Assembly (NCBI RefSeq): GCF_900090305.1
Contig: NZ_LT607751.1
Coordinates: 1,488,001-1,552,000, forward strand
DNA from: Micromonospora siamensis
Lineage (GTDB): Bacteria > Actinomycetota > Actinomycetes > Mycobacteriales > Micromonosporaceae
DNA: 64,000 bases
Direction: 5' to 3'
Shown here: one piece after another, positions 1-9,930 of the stretch
Numbering within the stretch: the first letter of the stretch is position 1
Layout: every line of letters starts with the position of its first letter
The notes under the pieces: model-generated
Databases searched by the model: none
The model's input: the letters and a program-made list of their open reading frames with translations, nothing else
What the model was told of the DNA's origin: nothing
Position numbers and translations under genes: made by a program

Positions 1-508
1 TCTACGACCGGCCGCCGTTCGGCAAGGGCCTCTCGCTCAAGCCGGACGCCATCGCGAAGTCGGCGAAGGAGCGGGTCGAGCAGTTCGACATCCGTACCTC
101 CTCGCCGGACGCGGCGGTCGGCACCCTCTCCGGCGGCAACCAGCAGAAGGTCATCGTGGCCCGGGAGCTGTCCCGCCCGCTGAAGCTGCTCATCGCCGCC
201 CAGCCCACCCGTGGTGTCGACGTGGGCTCGATCGAGTTCATCCACAGCCGGGTCATCCGCGAGCGGGACACCGGCACCGCCGTCATGGTGGTCTCCAGCG
301 AGTTGGACGAGGTCATCGGCCTGGCCGACCGGATCGCGGTGATGTACCGCGGTCGGGTCATCGGCATGGTCGGCCCGGACACCCCGCGCGAGGAGATCGG
401 CCTGCTGATGGCCGGCATCACCCCGGACACCGCGACCACGACCGCCGACGCCGCCGGCACCCCCGGCGACGCGCCGGTCACCCAGGCCCCTGTCGAAGAG
501 GACGAGGC

Positions 509-512
<4 letters not shown>
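1..512 (+). CDS. Nucleoside ABC importer ATP-binding protein, C-terminal part (5' end outside window)
   Basis: The reading frame is open from the left edge (first full codon at base 3), so only about 169 residues are present. Seen: an LSGGNQQK-type ABC signature, the Walker B-like stretch LLIAAQPTRGVDVGS and the switch region VVSSELDEV. The Q at the usual catalytic Glu position and the NQQK signature are typical of the second nucleotide-binding domain of duplicated ATPases in sugar and BmpA-type nucleoside importers. It ends in a low-complexity Ala/Thr/Pro tail. Its stop overlaps the start of the following permease as ATGA, and two permeases follow, so the three are translationally coupled components of one importer. 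Nucleoside rather than sugar specificity is inferred from cdd and deoA immediately downstream. Confidence 0.88.
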
Positions 513-1860
<1,348 letters not shown>

Positions 1861-1864
<4 letters not shown>

Positions 1865-3147
1865 GCATGTCCACCACCGCTGTCCCCGAGGTCGCCGTGA
1901 CCACGGTCGACGAGGGTTTCTGGACGCGGGCCCGCAAGACCGGCGCCGTGCTGCTGGCGCTGGGCCTGCTCGCGACGGGGTTGTTCGGCGCGCTCGCCAC
2001 CGGTGAGCAGGCCCGGTTCACGCTCAGCGAGACCGAGGGCGGGGCCGCCCTGGAGATCAACGGCACGGTCGGCGCGATCCTGTTCGGGATCATCGCCGCC
2101 GCGGCCGGCGCCGCCCTGCTGGCCGGGCTGCCGAAGCGCTGGTTCACGCTGGTGCTCGGCGTCGGGCTGGTCGCCTTCGTGCTGAGCTTCCTGTGCTGGC
2201 AGGTCTCCGCCGCCCCCGAGGGCCGCAACTTCATGCCGCTGGTCAACATCGTCCGGGGCACGTTCGTGCTGGCCCTGCCGCTGATCTTCGGCTCGCTGGC
2301 CGGGGTGCTCTGCGAGCGGTCCGGCGTGGTGAACGTGGCGATCGAGGGCCAGCTGCTGATGGGCGCCTTCTCCGGCGCGCTCTTCGGCAGCATCACCGGC
2401 AGCGTCTGGGTCGGCCTGGTGGCCGCCGCGATCGGCGGCGCGGTCATCTCCCTGCTGCTCGCCGTCTTCGCCATCCGGTACCTGGTCGACCAGGTGGTCA
2501 TGGGCATCGTGCTCAACCTGCTGGCGGTCGGCGTCACCGGCTTCCTCTACGAGCGGCTGATGCAGACCGACGCGCAGAAGTACAACAGCGCGCCGCGCTT
2601 CTCCAACTGGGAGATCCCGCTGCTCTCCGACATCCCGCTGATCGGTCCGGCGCTGTTCCGGGGCAACATCTTCCTCTACCTCGGGCTGCTGCTGGTGCTG
2701 GTCATCCACATCGGGCTGTTCCGTACCCGGTGGGGCCTGCGGACCCGGTCGGTCGGCGAGCACCCCACCGCCGCCGACACGCTCGGCGTGAAGGTGCTCC
2801 GGCTGCGCTACCGCAACGTGATCATGGCCGGGCTGGTCGCCGGCGTCGGCGGCGCCTCGTACACGCTGGCGCTCTACTCGTTCACCAAGAACATGATCGG
2901 CGGTAAGGGCTTCATCGCCCTGGCCGCGCTGATCTTCGGCCGGTGGAGCCCGACCGGGGCGCTGCTCGCGGCGCTCTTCTTCGGCTTCGCCGACCAGCTC
3001 GCCACGTACCTCGGCGCGATCGGCAGCAGCATCCCGAGCCAGTTCCTGGCCATGCTGCCGTACCTCGCCACGATCCTCGCGGTGGCCGGACTGGTCGGCC
3101 GGGTCCGGGCGCCGGCCGCGGACGGCAAGCCGTACATCAAGGGCTGA
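1861..3147 (+). CDS. Nucleoside ABC transporter permease 2 (BPD_transp_2 family)
   Basis: The protein has 428 residues and starts at GTG 1861, overlapping the previous stop; ATG 1867 is an alternative. It has a short N-terminal segment, an extra transmembrane helix pair, then the permease core with the motif CERSGVVNVAIEGQLLMGA (near residue 150) and SVGEHPTAADTLGV (near residue 300), as in NupQ/YufQ. These motifs match the family partner of permease 1, so a heterodimeric channel is expected. A strong hairpin follows the stop (3167-3192), ending the transporter operon. No substrate-binding lipoprotein lies in the visible part; it would be upstream of the window. Confidence 0.9.
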
Positions 3148-3166
3148 ATCCGGTGGCGCGCACCGT

Positions 3167-3192
3167 GCCCGGCGGGAACCTTCCCGCCGGGC
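3167..3192 (+). terminator. Rho-independent-like hairpin after the nucleoside importer
   Basis: A perfect 12-bp stem (GCCCGGCGGGAA, loop CC, reverse complement) starts 20 bases after the permease 2 stop. It is followed by a short T-containing stretch (3197-3202). Confidence 0.75.
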
Positions 3193-3295
3193 ATCGTGTT
3201 TCTCCGGAACGTCGGCGCAGGTGAGGGGCCTGAGTCGGGGACACCGGCCGGGACCCGGCCGAGGCGGACCGGGGTGAGTTGAGGAGAATGACGGA

Positions 3296-4000
3296 ATGAC
3301 CGAGATCGACTGGGAGCGCCTGCGGACCGCCGCCATCGACGCCATGCGGCACGCGTACGCGCCCTACTCCAAGTTCCCGGTCGGCGCGGCCGCCCTGGTC
3401 GACGACGGCCGGGTGGTGGTCGGCTGCAACGTGGAGAACGCCGGCTACGGGGTGACCCTCTGCGCCGAGTGCGGGGTGGTCTCCTCGCTGCACGCCACCG
3501 GCGGCGGCCGGCTCGTCGCGCTCTCCTGCGTCGACGCCACCGGCGAGCCGCTGATGCCCTGCGGCCGGTGCCGGCAACTGCTCTGGGAGAACGGCGGTCC
3601 GGAGTGCCTGGTCGAGGCCAAGGGCGGGCCGCTGCGGATGGCGGAGCTGCTGCCGCACGCCTTCGGGGTGGAGGACCTCGACGCCGTCGTCGGCGAGCAC
3701 CCGGTGCCGGTGGTGCCGGACCGGCTGGCCGCCTGGCGGGGGCGCGGCACCGTCTTCGTGCACCCCGACCTCTCCGCCGGGCAGCAGGTCTGGACGGCCT
3801 ACTGGGAGCGGTCCGCCGGCGACGACGCCGAGGCCGAGACCGGGGTGCTGGAGGAGGGGCCGAGCTGGGGTGACCCGGCGGAGGCGATCACCTGGGGGTT
3901 GGCGCGGACGCCGCGGGTCGTGGTGGTGGACGCGTCGGGCACGATCTTCTGGGCTGGTGAGGGTGAGCCTCCGTTGGAGATTCCGGTTCGTTGGTCTTGA
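3296..4000 (+). CDS. cdd: Cytidine deaminase with about 100-residue C-terminal extension
   Basis: The protein has 234 residues. The first about 130 are a complete zinc cytidine deaminase: YAPYSKFPVGAA, CNVENAGYG, the zinc/catalytic CAE motif, and PCGRCRQ supplying the other two cysteine ligands. It deaminates cytidine and deoxycytidine to uridine and deoxyuridine. Ordinary tetrameric Cdd proteins stop near residue 130; here a further about 100 residues continue in the same frame with good codon usage, ending in VVVVDASGTIFWAGEGEPPLEIPVRWS-like sequence. I do not recognise that extension. The gene sits between the importer and deoA, consistent with a nucleoside salvage cluster. The start ATG at 3296 is preceded by TTGAGGAGAATGACGGA with a GGAG element. 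Confidence 0.93.
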   Translation: MTEIDWERLRTAAIDAMRHAYAPYSKFPVGAAALVDDGRVVVGCNVENAGYGVTLCAECGVVSSLHATGGGRLVALSCVDATGEPLMPCGRCRQLLWENGGPECLVEAKGGPLRMAELLPHAFGVEDLDAVVGEHPVPVVPDRLAAWRGRGTVFVHPDLSAGQQVWTAYWERSAGDDAEAETGVLEEGPSWGDPAEAITWGLARTPRVVVVDASGTIFWAGEGEPPLEIPVRWS

Positions 4001-4006
4001 GGTTGG

Positions 4007-4080
4007 GGGCTCGGGCCGACCGTCCCCGGCTCCGGGCGGTCAGGCTTGATCCCTCCGCCGGGGACGCTCGGCCCGAGCCC
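4007..4080 (+). terminator. Long inverted repeat between cdd and deoA
   Basis: Arms 4007-4030 and 4057-4080 are 24 bases each with a single mismatch, separated by 26 bases. The repeat begins 6 bases after the cdd stop. No T tract follows. It probably separates cdd transcription from deoA. Confidence 0.65.
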
Positions 4081-4120
4081 GTCGTGGTCAGCGCCCGTGG
4101 GTCGGTGCGGCCCGCGTCGA

Positions 4121-4137
4121 TACTTGTATATAGCTAT
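4121..4137 (+). promoter_or_regulatory. AT-rich element in front of deoA
   Basis: The sequence TACTTGTATATAGCTAT stands out in about 72 percent GC surroundings and lies 18 bases before the likely GTG start. It may contain the -10 region of a deoA promoter and/or a regulator site. No clear -35 was found. Confidence 0.4.
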
Positions 4138-4154
4138 GGATGGGAAGCTCAGCG

Positions 4155-5435
4155 GTGAGTGCTTTTGCGGCGGTTGATGTCATTCGGGCGAAGCGGGACG
4201 GGGGGGTGCTGAGCGACGCGCAGATCGACTGGGTGGTCGACGCGTACACCCGGGGGCTGGTGGCCGACGAGCAGATGTCGGCGCTGGCCATGGCGATCCT
4301 GCTGCGCGGCATGACGGCGCCGGAGATCGCCCGGTGGACCGCCGCGATGATCGCCAGCGGGGAGCGGCTCGACCTGTCCCCGGTGACCCGGCCGACCGTC
4401 GACAAGCACTCCACCGGTGGCGTCGGTGACAAGATCACCCTGCCGTTGACCCCGCTGGTCGCCGCCTGCGGCGGCGCGGTGCCGCAGCTGTCCGGCCGGG
4501 GCCTCGGGCACACCGGCGGCACCCTGGACAAGCTGGAGTCCATCCCCGGCTGGCGGGCCGCGCTGAGCAACGACGAGTTCATCACCCAGCTCCGCGACGT
4601 CGGCGCCGTGATCTGCGCGGCCGGCGAGGGGCTCGCCCCCGCCGACCGCAAGCTGTACGCGCTGCGCGATGTCACCGGCACCGTCGAGGCCATCCCGCTG
4701 ATCGCCAGCTCGATCATGAGTAAGAAGATCGCCGAGGGCACCGGCGCGCTGGTGCTGGACGTGAAGGTCGGCTCCGGCGCCTTCATGAAGAACGTCGACG
4801 ACGCCCGCGAGCTGGCCCGCACCATGGTGGAGCTCGGCGGCGCGCACGGGGTGCGGACGGTCGCCCTGCTCACCGACATGTCCACGCCGCTCGGCCTGAC
4901 CATCGGCAACGCCGTCGAGGTGACCGAGTCGGTGGAGGTGCTGGCCGGCGGCGGCCCCGCCGACGTGGTGGAGCTGACCCTCGCCCTGGCCCGGGAGATG
5001 CTGGACGCGGCGGGCCTGCCGGACGCCGACCCGGAGGCGGCGCTGCGCGACGGGCGGGCGATGGACGCCTGGCGGCGGATGATCCGCGCCCAGGGCGGCG
5101 ACCCGGACGCCCCGATGCCCACCGCGCCCGAGGTCGAGGTGGTCCGCGCCGAGACCGACGGCTTCGTCGACTCGATCGACGCGTACGCCATGGGGGTGGC
5201 CGCGTGGCGGCTCGGCGCCGGGCGGGCCCGCAAGGAGGACCCGGTGAGCATCCCCGCCGGTGTGGTGCTGCACAAGCGCCCCGGCGACCCGGTACGCGCC
5301 GGCGACCCGCTGTACGAGCTGCGCGCCGAGCACGCCGGCCGGCTGCCGGCCGCGCTGGCCGAGGCGGCCCGGGCGGTCACCGTCGCGCCCGCCGCGGGGG
5401 AGCGTCGTCCGCTGGTCATCGAGCGGATCGGCTGA
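4155..5435 (+). CDS. deoA: Thymidine phosphorylase
   Basis: The enzyme phosphorolyses thymidine and deoxyuridine to base plus deoxyribose-1-phosphate. Seen: the N-terminal AAVDVIRAKRDGG, the family signature KHSTGGVGDK, then SGRGLGHTGGTLDKLESIPG, and KKIAEGTGALVLDVKVGSGAFMK split over residues about 190-215. About 426 residues is normal for the family. I chose GTG 4155 over ATG 4140: GGGAAG lies 7 bases upstream of the GTG, homologues start with SAFxAVDVI, and the ATG has no ribosome site. Deoxyribose-1-phosphate from this enzyme would feed deoC at 31.1 kb after isomerisation. The frame continues to the C-terminal domain without breaks. Confidence 0.95.
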   Translation: MSAFAAVDVIRAKRDGGVLSDAQIDWVVDAYTRGLVADEQMSALAMAILLRGMTAPEIARWTAAMIASGERLDLSPVTRPTVDKHSTGGVGDKITLPLTPLVAACGGAVPQLSGRGLGHTGGTLDKLESIPGWRAALSNDEFITQLRDVGAVICAAGEGLAPADRKLYALRDVTGTVEAIPLIASSIMSKKIAEGTGALVLDVKVGSGAFMKNVDDARELARTMVELGGAHGVRTVALLTDMSTPLGLTIGNAVEVTESVEVLAGGGPADVVELTLALAREMLDAAGLPDADPEAALRDGRAMDAWRRMIRAQGGDPDAPMPTAPEVEVVRAETDGFVDSIDAYAMGVAAWRLGAGRARKEDPVSIPAGVVLHKRPGDPVRAGDPLYELRAEHAGRLPAALAEAARAVTVAPAAGERRPLVIERIG

Positions 5436-5514
5436 GCCGCCGCCGACGGCGGGGTGGGTGCCCACCGGACCCCGGTGGGCGCTATCCTCCCTGGCCAGGG
5501 GGGGACGACCGGCG

Positions 5515-6228
5515 ATGAGCGACGTGAGCAGACAGGGGCCTTCAGCCGTGCTTGTACCCGCCCCCGACCCCCGGGCCGTCCGTGAGGCGAGCCTGGAGGA
5601 GCTGACCCAACTGGGGTTGCCGCTGCCGCCCAGCCAGTTCCCGCTGGTCTGGGAGCCCGGCGACGAGATCGAGTTGCGCCCGCTCCGGGAGATCGAGGCC
5701 CGGATCGCGGTGCTGCACCTGATCCTGGCCCGCTGTTTCGGGATGCCGCCGCAGGCGGCGATGAGCTGGCTGCTCAACTCGCACCTGGTGGAGATGGTCA
5801 CCCCGCCGGAGTGGGAGTTCGTGATGGGCGGCAAGGGCGACCACCGCTCGTTCGTGCTGCACCACGACGCGCTCTTCTCGCTCTGCTGGGTGCTCGGGCT
5901 GACCAAGCAGCTCGACCCGACGGTGCCGGTGGACGAGCACCTGGTGGAGCGGATGCCGAACATCGCGGCGGGGGAGTCGTTCGCGCACTGGCGGTCCCGG
6001 ATCCTGGCCGCGCCGCAGCACCCCGCCGACGTGGCGGCCCTGCTCGACCTGCACTACTGCCTGGACTGGGCCTACCTCGAGCTGGAGGAGGCCGGCCGGC
6101 CGGTGCCGGGGCTGGTCGACGCGAACGCCATCGGGCAGCGCCGGTGGGCCCTGGAGTGGGCGGTGATGCTGCGCGGGCCGTACCACGACGAGCCGCCGGG
6201 CTGGGAAGAGGTCGACCTTTCCACCTGA
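5515..6228 (+). CDS. DUF4272 domain-containing protein
   Basis: The protein has 237 residues and no signal peptide or membrane segment. Seen: an Arg/Glu-rich opening (VREASLEELTQLGLPLP), EIEARIAVLHLILARCFG, and the closing RRWALEWAVM, a pattern I associate with DUF4272. The molecular function of that family is unknown. ATG 5515 is preceded by GGGGGGACGACCGGCG. An earlier in-frame start inside deoA is unlikely because it would run antisense to conserved deoA coding. The gene is convergent with the rRNA methyltransferase gene. There are no obvious catalytic residues. Confidence 0.7.
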   Translation: MSDVSRQGPSAVLVPAPDPRAVREASLEELTQLGLPLPPSQFPLVWEPGDEIELRPLREIEARIAVLHLILARCFGMPPQAAMSWLLNSHLVEMVTPPEWEFVMGGKGDHRSFVLHHDALFSLCWVLGLTKQLDPTVPVDEHLVERMPNIAAGESFAHWRSRILAAPQHPADVAALLDLHYCLDWAYLELEEAGRPVPGLVDANAIGQRRWALEWAVMLRGPYHDEPPGWEEVDLST

Positions 6229-6289
6229 GCCCGGTCCGCCGGGGCTGGCCCCCGGGCGTGTCGCGCGCCCGGGCGTAACACGCTGACGA

Positions 6290-6333
6290 CCGTGATACCT
6301 CACCGGTATTTTGATTCCTCTGAGGTATCACGG
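6290..6333. repeat. Inverted repeat with TGATACCTCA / TGAGGTATCA arms
   Basis: 13-base perfect arms (6290-6302 and 6321-6333) flank an AT-rich 18-base spacer in the convergent gap between the DUF4272 gene and the rlmA-like gene. It probably acts as a bidirectional terminator. The ATACCTC/GAGGTAT core recurs in the palindrome at 60599-60640. Confidence 0.7.
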
Positions 6334-6343
6334 CGGGCGCCGG

Positions 6344-7210
6344 TCAGCTCCGGGGACGGGGCCGGTGCACGCCGAGGCGGACAGCCAGGGTGACGGTGAC
6401 CGGCTCGGGGAGCGTGGCGATCCGCCCGGCGATCCGCTCCGGGTCGGCGTGCCACGCGCTAGGGCCCATCCCGACCAGGGTCGCCACCTCGGTGCGGGTC
6501 AGCGCCAGGCGGGTCCGGTGCGGCGTCGACGACTCCTCGACGAAGTGCGCGCCGAGGCTCTCCGCCACCCGGTCCGCCTTGTCCGGGTCGACCCGCAGCA
6601 GGTCCAGCGCGTCGACCAGTTCCCCGAGGTGCGCGATGTCCGGGGTGACCACCAGCAGGGCGCCGGCCGGGTCGAGCACCCGGCGGAACTCGGCGCCGTT
6701 GCGCGGGGCGAAGACGTTGAGCAGCACCGTGGCCGAGGCGTCGGCCAGCGGCAGGCGCTGCCAGGTGTCGGCGAGGGCCGCCGCGGCGCGGGGGTGGGCC
6801 CGGGCCGCCCGGCGTAGCGCGGGTTTGGACACGTCCAGTGCCAGGCCCACGGCGTCGGGCAGCGCCGCCAGCACCGCGGAGAGATACCAGCCGGTCCCGG
6901 CGCCGGCGTCGACCACCAGGGGGTACGCCGCGTCGGCCGCTCGCGCGTTCCGGTTCGCGGTGGCGGCCAGGGCGGTGGCCACCGGCTCGTAGTGCCCGGC
7001 GGCGAGGAAGTCGGCCCGGGCGGCCACCATCTCGGCGCTGTCCCCGATGTGCGGGGCCCGCCCGGCGAGCAGGTTGACGTACCCCTGGCGGGCGACGTCG
7101 AAGCTGTGCCGGCGCGGGCAGCGCAGCGCCCGGGCGGTGCCGGCGGTCGCCTCGGCCAGCGGTTCGCCGCAGACCGGGCAGCGCAGCCGGTCCAGGATGC
7201 GCGGGTCCAC
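6344..7210 (-). CDS. RlmA/TlrB-like 23S rRNA (guanine-N1) methyltransferase
   Basis: The protein has 288 residues. The N-terminal zinc motif is RLRCPVCGEPL followed by LRCPRRHSFDVARQGYVNLL (Cys pairs plus His), which is diagnostic of RlmA/RrmA enzymes including TlrB and MyrA. A Rossmann methyltransferase core follows with VVDAGAGTGWYLSAVL (SAM motif I). Characterised gram-positive members methylate G748 in the tylosin/mycinamicin site of 23S rRNA. Whether this copy confers macrolide tolerance or is housekeeping cannot be told from sequence. It starts 3 bases after the MarR gene stop, so the two are co-transcribed. GTG start. Confidence 0.85.
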   Translation of the reverse strand: MDPRILDRLRCPVCGEPLAEATAGTARALRCPRRHSFDVARQGYVNLLAGRAPHIGDSAEMVAARADFLAAGHYEPVATALAATANRNARAADAAYPLVVDAGAGTGWYLSAVLAALPDAVGLALDVSKPALRRAARAHPRAAAALADTWQRLPLADASATVLLNVFAPRNGAEFRRVLDPAGALLVVTPDIAHLGELVDALDLLRVDPDKADRVAESLGAHFVEESSTPHRTRLALTRTEVATLVGMGPSAWHADPERIAGRIATLPEPVTVTLAVRLGVHRPRPRS

Positions 7211-7213
7211 GGG

Positions 7214-7717
7214 TCAGCCCTCCTGGGTGGGATCGGTCGGTGCGGCGTCCGGCGGTCGGCGGGAGCCGGCCAGATGGTCGACGACCCGGTGGGTGAGGGT
7301 GCCGAGCGCCGTCACCTCCTCGGGGCTGAGCAGGTCGATCAGGTGCCGGCGGACGGCGGCGACGTGTCCGGGCGCGGCAGCCTCGATGGCCTGCCGGCCG
7401 GCGGGGGTGAGCACGACCACCGACCCACGGCCGTCGTCGGTGCACTCCTCGCGGGTGACCAGGCCGCGCTGCTGCATCCGGCCGAGGTGGTGGGAGAGCC
7501 GGCTGCGGGACCAGAGCATCCGGTCGGCCAGCTCGCTGAGCCGCAGCCGCTGGCCCGGGGTCTCGGAGAGGTCGGAGAGGACGTCGTAGTCGGGCTCGGA
7601 GAGCCCGGCGTCCTGCGCCAGCTCGCGCGCCAGTTCCAGGTCGAGCAGGCGGCGCATCCGGCGGTAGCCGCGCCAGGCCCGCTCCTCCCGCTCGTCCAGC
7701 CAGCGCGGTTCGGTCAC
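7214..7717 (-). CDS. MarR family transcriptional regulator
   Basis: The protein has about 167 residues in a winged-helix fold: a dimerisation helix (WRGYRRMRRLLDLELARELAQDAGLS), the recognition region LRLSELADRMLWSRSRLSHHLGRMQQRGLV and wing CTDDGRGSVVVLTPAGR. I chose GTG 7717 (VTEPRWLDE) because TAGCAT lies 7 bases upstream, a leaderless arrangement; an upstream GTG at 7750 would add 11 unlikely residues across the operator. It is divergent from the F420-type reductase, with two identical palindromic boxes between them, so it probably represses itself, the downstream methyltransferase gene and the reductase. Confidence 0.88.
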   Translation of the reverse strand: MTEPRWLDEREERAWRGYRRMRRLLDLELARELAQDAGLSEPDYDVLSDLSETPGQRLRLSELADRMLWSRSRLSHHLGRMQQRGLVTREECTDDGRGSVVVLTPAGRQAIEAAAPGHVAAVRRHLIDLLSPEEVTALGTLTHRVVDHLAGSRRPPDAAPTDPTQEG

Positions 7718-7737
7718 GCCGCCGATGCTAGTCGATT

Positions 7738-7783
7738 GTTGACATGTCACTCACACGCGCCCTACGGTCGGTGACATGTCAAC
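7738..7783. promoter_or_regulatory. Twin MarR operator boxes and divergent leaderless promoters
   Basis: GTTGACATGTCAC at 7738-7750 is exactly the reverse complement of GTGACATGTCAAC at 7771-7783; each holds the palindrome TGACATGTCA. On the plus strand TTGACA (7739-7744), an 18-base spacer and TACGGT (7763-7768) form a near-consensus promoter, with the reductase ATG at 7776. One box covers its -35, the other its start codon. Confidence 0.75.
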
Positions 7784-8189
7784 CAGATTGTGGGAGCTGT
7801 TCGGGGACCGCGGGCGCGGGGTGCTGGTCACCCTGCGCCGGGACGGCGGGCCGCAGCTGTCGAACCTCGACTACCTGGCCGAGCCCGGCCTGATCCGCTG
7901 CTCCACCACCGGCGACCGGGCCAAGGTGCGCAACCTGCGCCGCGACCCCCGCGCCAGCTTCCACGTGACCACCCCCGACGGTGGGGCGTACGCGGTGGCG
8001 GAGGGGACCGCGACCGTCGGCCCGGCCGCGACGTCCCCGGACGACCCGGCCGTCGAGGAGCTGGTCGAGGTCTACCGCCGGATCCGCGGCGAGCACCCCG
8101 ACTGGGTCGACTACCGGGCGGCCATGGTCGCCGACGGACGGCTGGTCCTGCGGCTCACCGTCGACCGGGTCTACGGCTGGCGCCCCTGA
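7776..8189 (+). CDS. PPOX-class F420-dependent oxidoreductase
   Basis: The protein has 137 residues and a split-barrel flavin/F420-binding fold. Seen: RGVLVTLRRDGGPQLSNLDY at the N-terminus, IRCSTTGDRAKVRNLRRDPRASFHV in the middle, and LVEVYRRIRGEHPDW near the C-terminus, all typical of the Rv1155-like group. These proteins bind F420 or flavin and reduce small electrophiles or quinone-like compounds; the substrate here is unknown. The ATG lies inside the right MarR box, 7 bases after the TACGGT -10, so the message is predicted to be leaderless. The divergent MarR regulator suggests induction by a small molecule. Confidence 0.88.
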   Translation: MSTRLWELFGDRGRGVLVTLRRDGGPQLSNLDYLAEPGLIRCSTTGDRAKVRNLRRDPRASFHVTTPDGGAYAVAEGTATVGPAATSPDDPAVEELVEVYRRIRGEHPDWVDYRAAMVADGRLVLRLTVDRVYGWRP

Positions 8190-8235
8190 CCACGTCACCC
8201 CGGCGGGCCCGTCACCGGGCGACCGACCGGCTGAC

Positions 8236-8241
8236 TAGTGT
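8236..8241 (+). promoter_or_regulatory. -10 element of leaderless add message
   Basis: TAGTGT is followed by 6 bases and the add ATG at 8248, the spacing expected for a leaderless actinobacterial transcript. There is no Shine-Dalgarno sequence. The -35 is not evident. Confidence 0.55.
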
Positions 8242-8247
8242 CTGAGC

Positions 8248-9324
8248 ATGGTCGCAATCCGATACGAGGACATCGTCAAGGTCCCGAAGGCGCTGCTGCA
8301 CGATCACCTCGACGGCGGACTGCGCCCGGCGACGATCGTCGAGCTGGCCGCGGAGGTCGGCCACGAGTTGCCCACCACCGACCCGGAGGCGCTGGGCCGC
8401 TGGTTCGTCGAGGCCGCCGACTCCGGTTCGCTGGAGCGCTACCTGGAGACCTTCGCGCACACCGTCGCGGTGATGCAGACCGCCGACGCGCTGCGCCGGG
8501 TCGCCCGCGAGTGCGCGCTGGACCTGGCCGCCGACGGGGTGGTCTACGCCGAGGTGCGGTTCGCCCCCGAACAGCACCTGGAGCGGGACCTCACCCTCGA
8601 CCAGGTGGTCGAGGCGGTGCTGGCCGGCTTCGTCGAGGGCAGCGAGCAGGCCGCCGCGCAGGGGCACCGGATCCGGGTCGGGACCCTGCTCACCGCGATG
8701 CGGCACGCCGCCCGGTCGCAGGAGATCGCCGAGCTGGCCGTGCGGCACCGCGACGAGGGCGTCGTCGGATTCGACATCGCCGGCGCCGAGGCCGGCTTCC
8801 CGCCCACCCGGCACCTGGACGCCTTCGAATACCTGCAACGCGAGAACTTCCACTTCACCATCCACGCCGGCGAGGCGTTCGGGCTGCCGTCGATCTGGCA
8901 GGCCATCCAGTGGTGCGGCGCCGACCGGCTCGGCCACGGCGTACGCATCGTCGACGACATCACCCCCGGCGAGCCGCCGGTGCTCGGCCGGCTGGCCGCG
9001 TACGTGCGGGACAAGCGGATCCCGCTGGAGCTCTGCCCGTCGTCGAACGTGCAGACCGGGGCCGCCCCCTCCATCGCCGAGCACCCGATCGGGCTGCTGC
9101 GTGACCTTCGTTTCAGGGTGACGGTGAACACCGACAACCGGCTGATGAGCGGCACCTCGATGTCGCGGGAGATGGCGCTGCTGGTGGAGGCCTTCGGCTA
9201 CGGCTGGAAGGAGCTCCAGTGGTTCACCATCAACGCCATGAAGAGCGCCTTCATCCCGTTCGACGAGCGGCTGCGGATCATCGACGAGGTGATCAAGCCG
9301 GCGTACGCGAAGCTGCTGGACTGA
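8248..9324 (+). CDS. add: Adenosine deaminase
   Basis: The protein has 358 residues, the normal length, and converts adenosine and deoxyadenosine to inosine and deoxyinosine with one zinc ion. Seen: the metal motif [11 protein letters not shown] (HxH), HAGEAFG with the catalytic Glu, RLGHGVRI with the catalytic His, and the late Asp region [17 protein letters not shown]. The stop codon directly abuts the stop of the convergent uridine kinase gene (TGATCA shared centre), leaving no intergenic terminator. With cdd, deoA and deoC it belongs to the salvage theme of this window. Confidence 0.95.
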   Translation: MVAIRYEDIVKVPKALLHDHLDGGLRPATIVELAAEVGHELPTTDPEALGRWFVEAADSGSLERYLETFAHTVAVMQTADALRRVARECALDLAADGVVYAEVRFAPEQHLERDLTLDQVVEAVLAGFVEGSEQAAAQGHRIRVGTLLTAMRHAARSQEIAELAVRHRDEGVVGFDIAGAEAGFPPTRHLDAFEYLQRENFHFTIHAGEAFGLPSIWQAIQWCGADRLGHGVRIVDDITPGEPPVLGRLAAYVRDKRIPLELCPSSNVQTGAAPSIAEHPIGLLRDLRFRVTVNTDNRLMSGTSMSREMALLVEAFGYGWKELQWFTINAMKSAFIPFDERLRIIDEVIKPAYAKLLD

Positions 9325-9930
9325 TCAGTGCTGGTGCGGGTGGCCGGACAGCAGGTCGGCCACCCGCCGGAGCACCTCCCGGGCCCGGGCCGCCTCGGCG
9401 CCCAGCCCGGTCTGCCGGCGCAGCACCGCCGGCTCCTCCCGCAGCAGCGCCACGCCGCGGCGCAACAGCACCCGGGGCGCCTTGCGCTGCTCGGCCAGAT
9501 CCCGCGCCAGCCGACGCAGGAAGGTCGCCCCACGCGGGCGGCGCAGCGCGTACGCCCCGGCGAGCAGGCCCTGGCGGCGGCACTCCTCGACGATCTCCGC
9601 GGCGAAAATCCCTTCGGCCACGAAAATCGGCGATCCGGCTACGTCGAATGGCCGACTGGCCACCCGACGGTCCGCGCCGATCGCATAAACCGGCACATCG
9701 GCCTTGCCGTGCCGGGCCAGCCGGGCGATCGTTTCCACCGCCGCGTCGGCGTCCCAGGACAGCGGTGATTCCCAGTCCACGAGGCCATCGCGGCGCGGCA
9801 ACGTAGGGTCGTCACCGTTCTTGTAGAAGTCGTCCAGGCAGAGCACCGGAAGTCCGGTTCGCTGCGCGATGTACGACTTTCCGGAGCCGGAAGGACCGGC
9901 CAGGAGGACGACGCGGTGCGGGTGTTCCAT
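9325..9930 (-). CDS. Uridine kinase-like P-loop kinase
   Basis: The protein has 201 residues. P-loop LLAGPSGSGKSYIAQ at the N-terminus, then LCLDDFYKNGDDPTLPR, the nucleoside-binding DDFY motif of uridine kinases, and FVAEGIFAAEIV. The C-terminal third is Arg-rich and lacks the longer UPRT-like regions of other kinases. It probably phosphorylates uridine/cytidine for salvage. The start ATG is at 9930, with only a weak GAAAG upstream. It is convergent with add, stop to stop. Confidence 0.85.
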   Translation of the reverse strand: MEHPHRVVLLAGPSGSGKSYIAQRTGLPVLCLDDFYKNGDDPTLPRRDGLVDWESPLSWDADAAVETIARLARHGKADVPVYAIGADRRVASRPFDVAGSPIFVAEGIFAAEIVEECRRQGLLAGAYALRRPRGATFLRRLARDLAEQRKAPRVLLRRGVALLREEPAVLRRQTGLGAEAARAREVLRRVADLLSGHPHQH

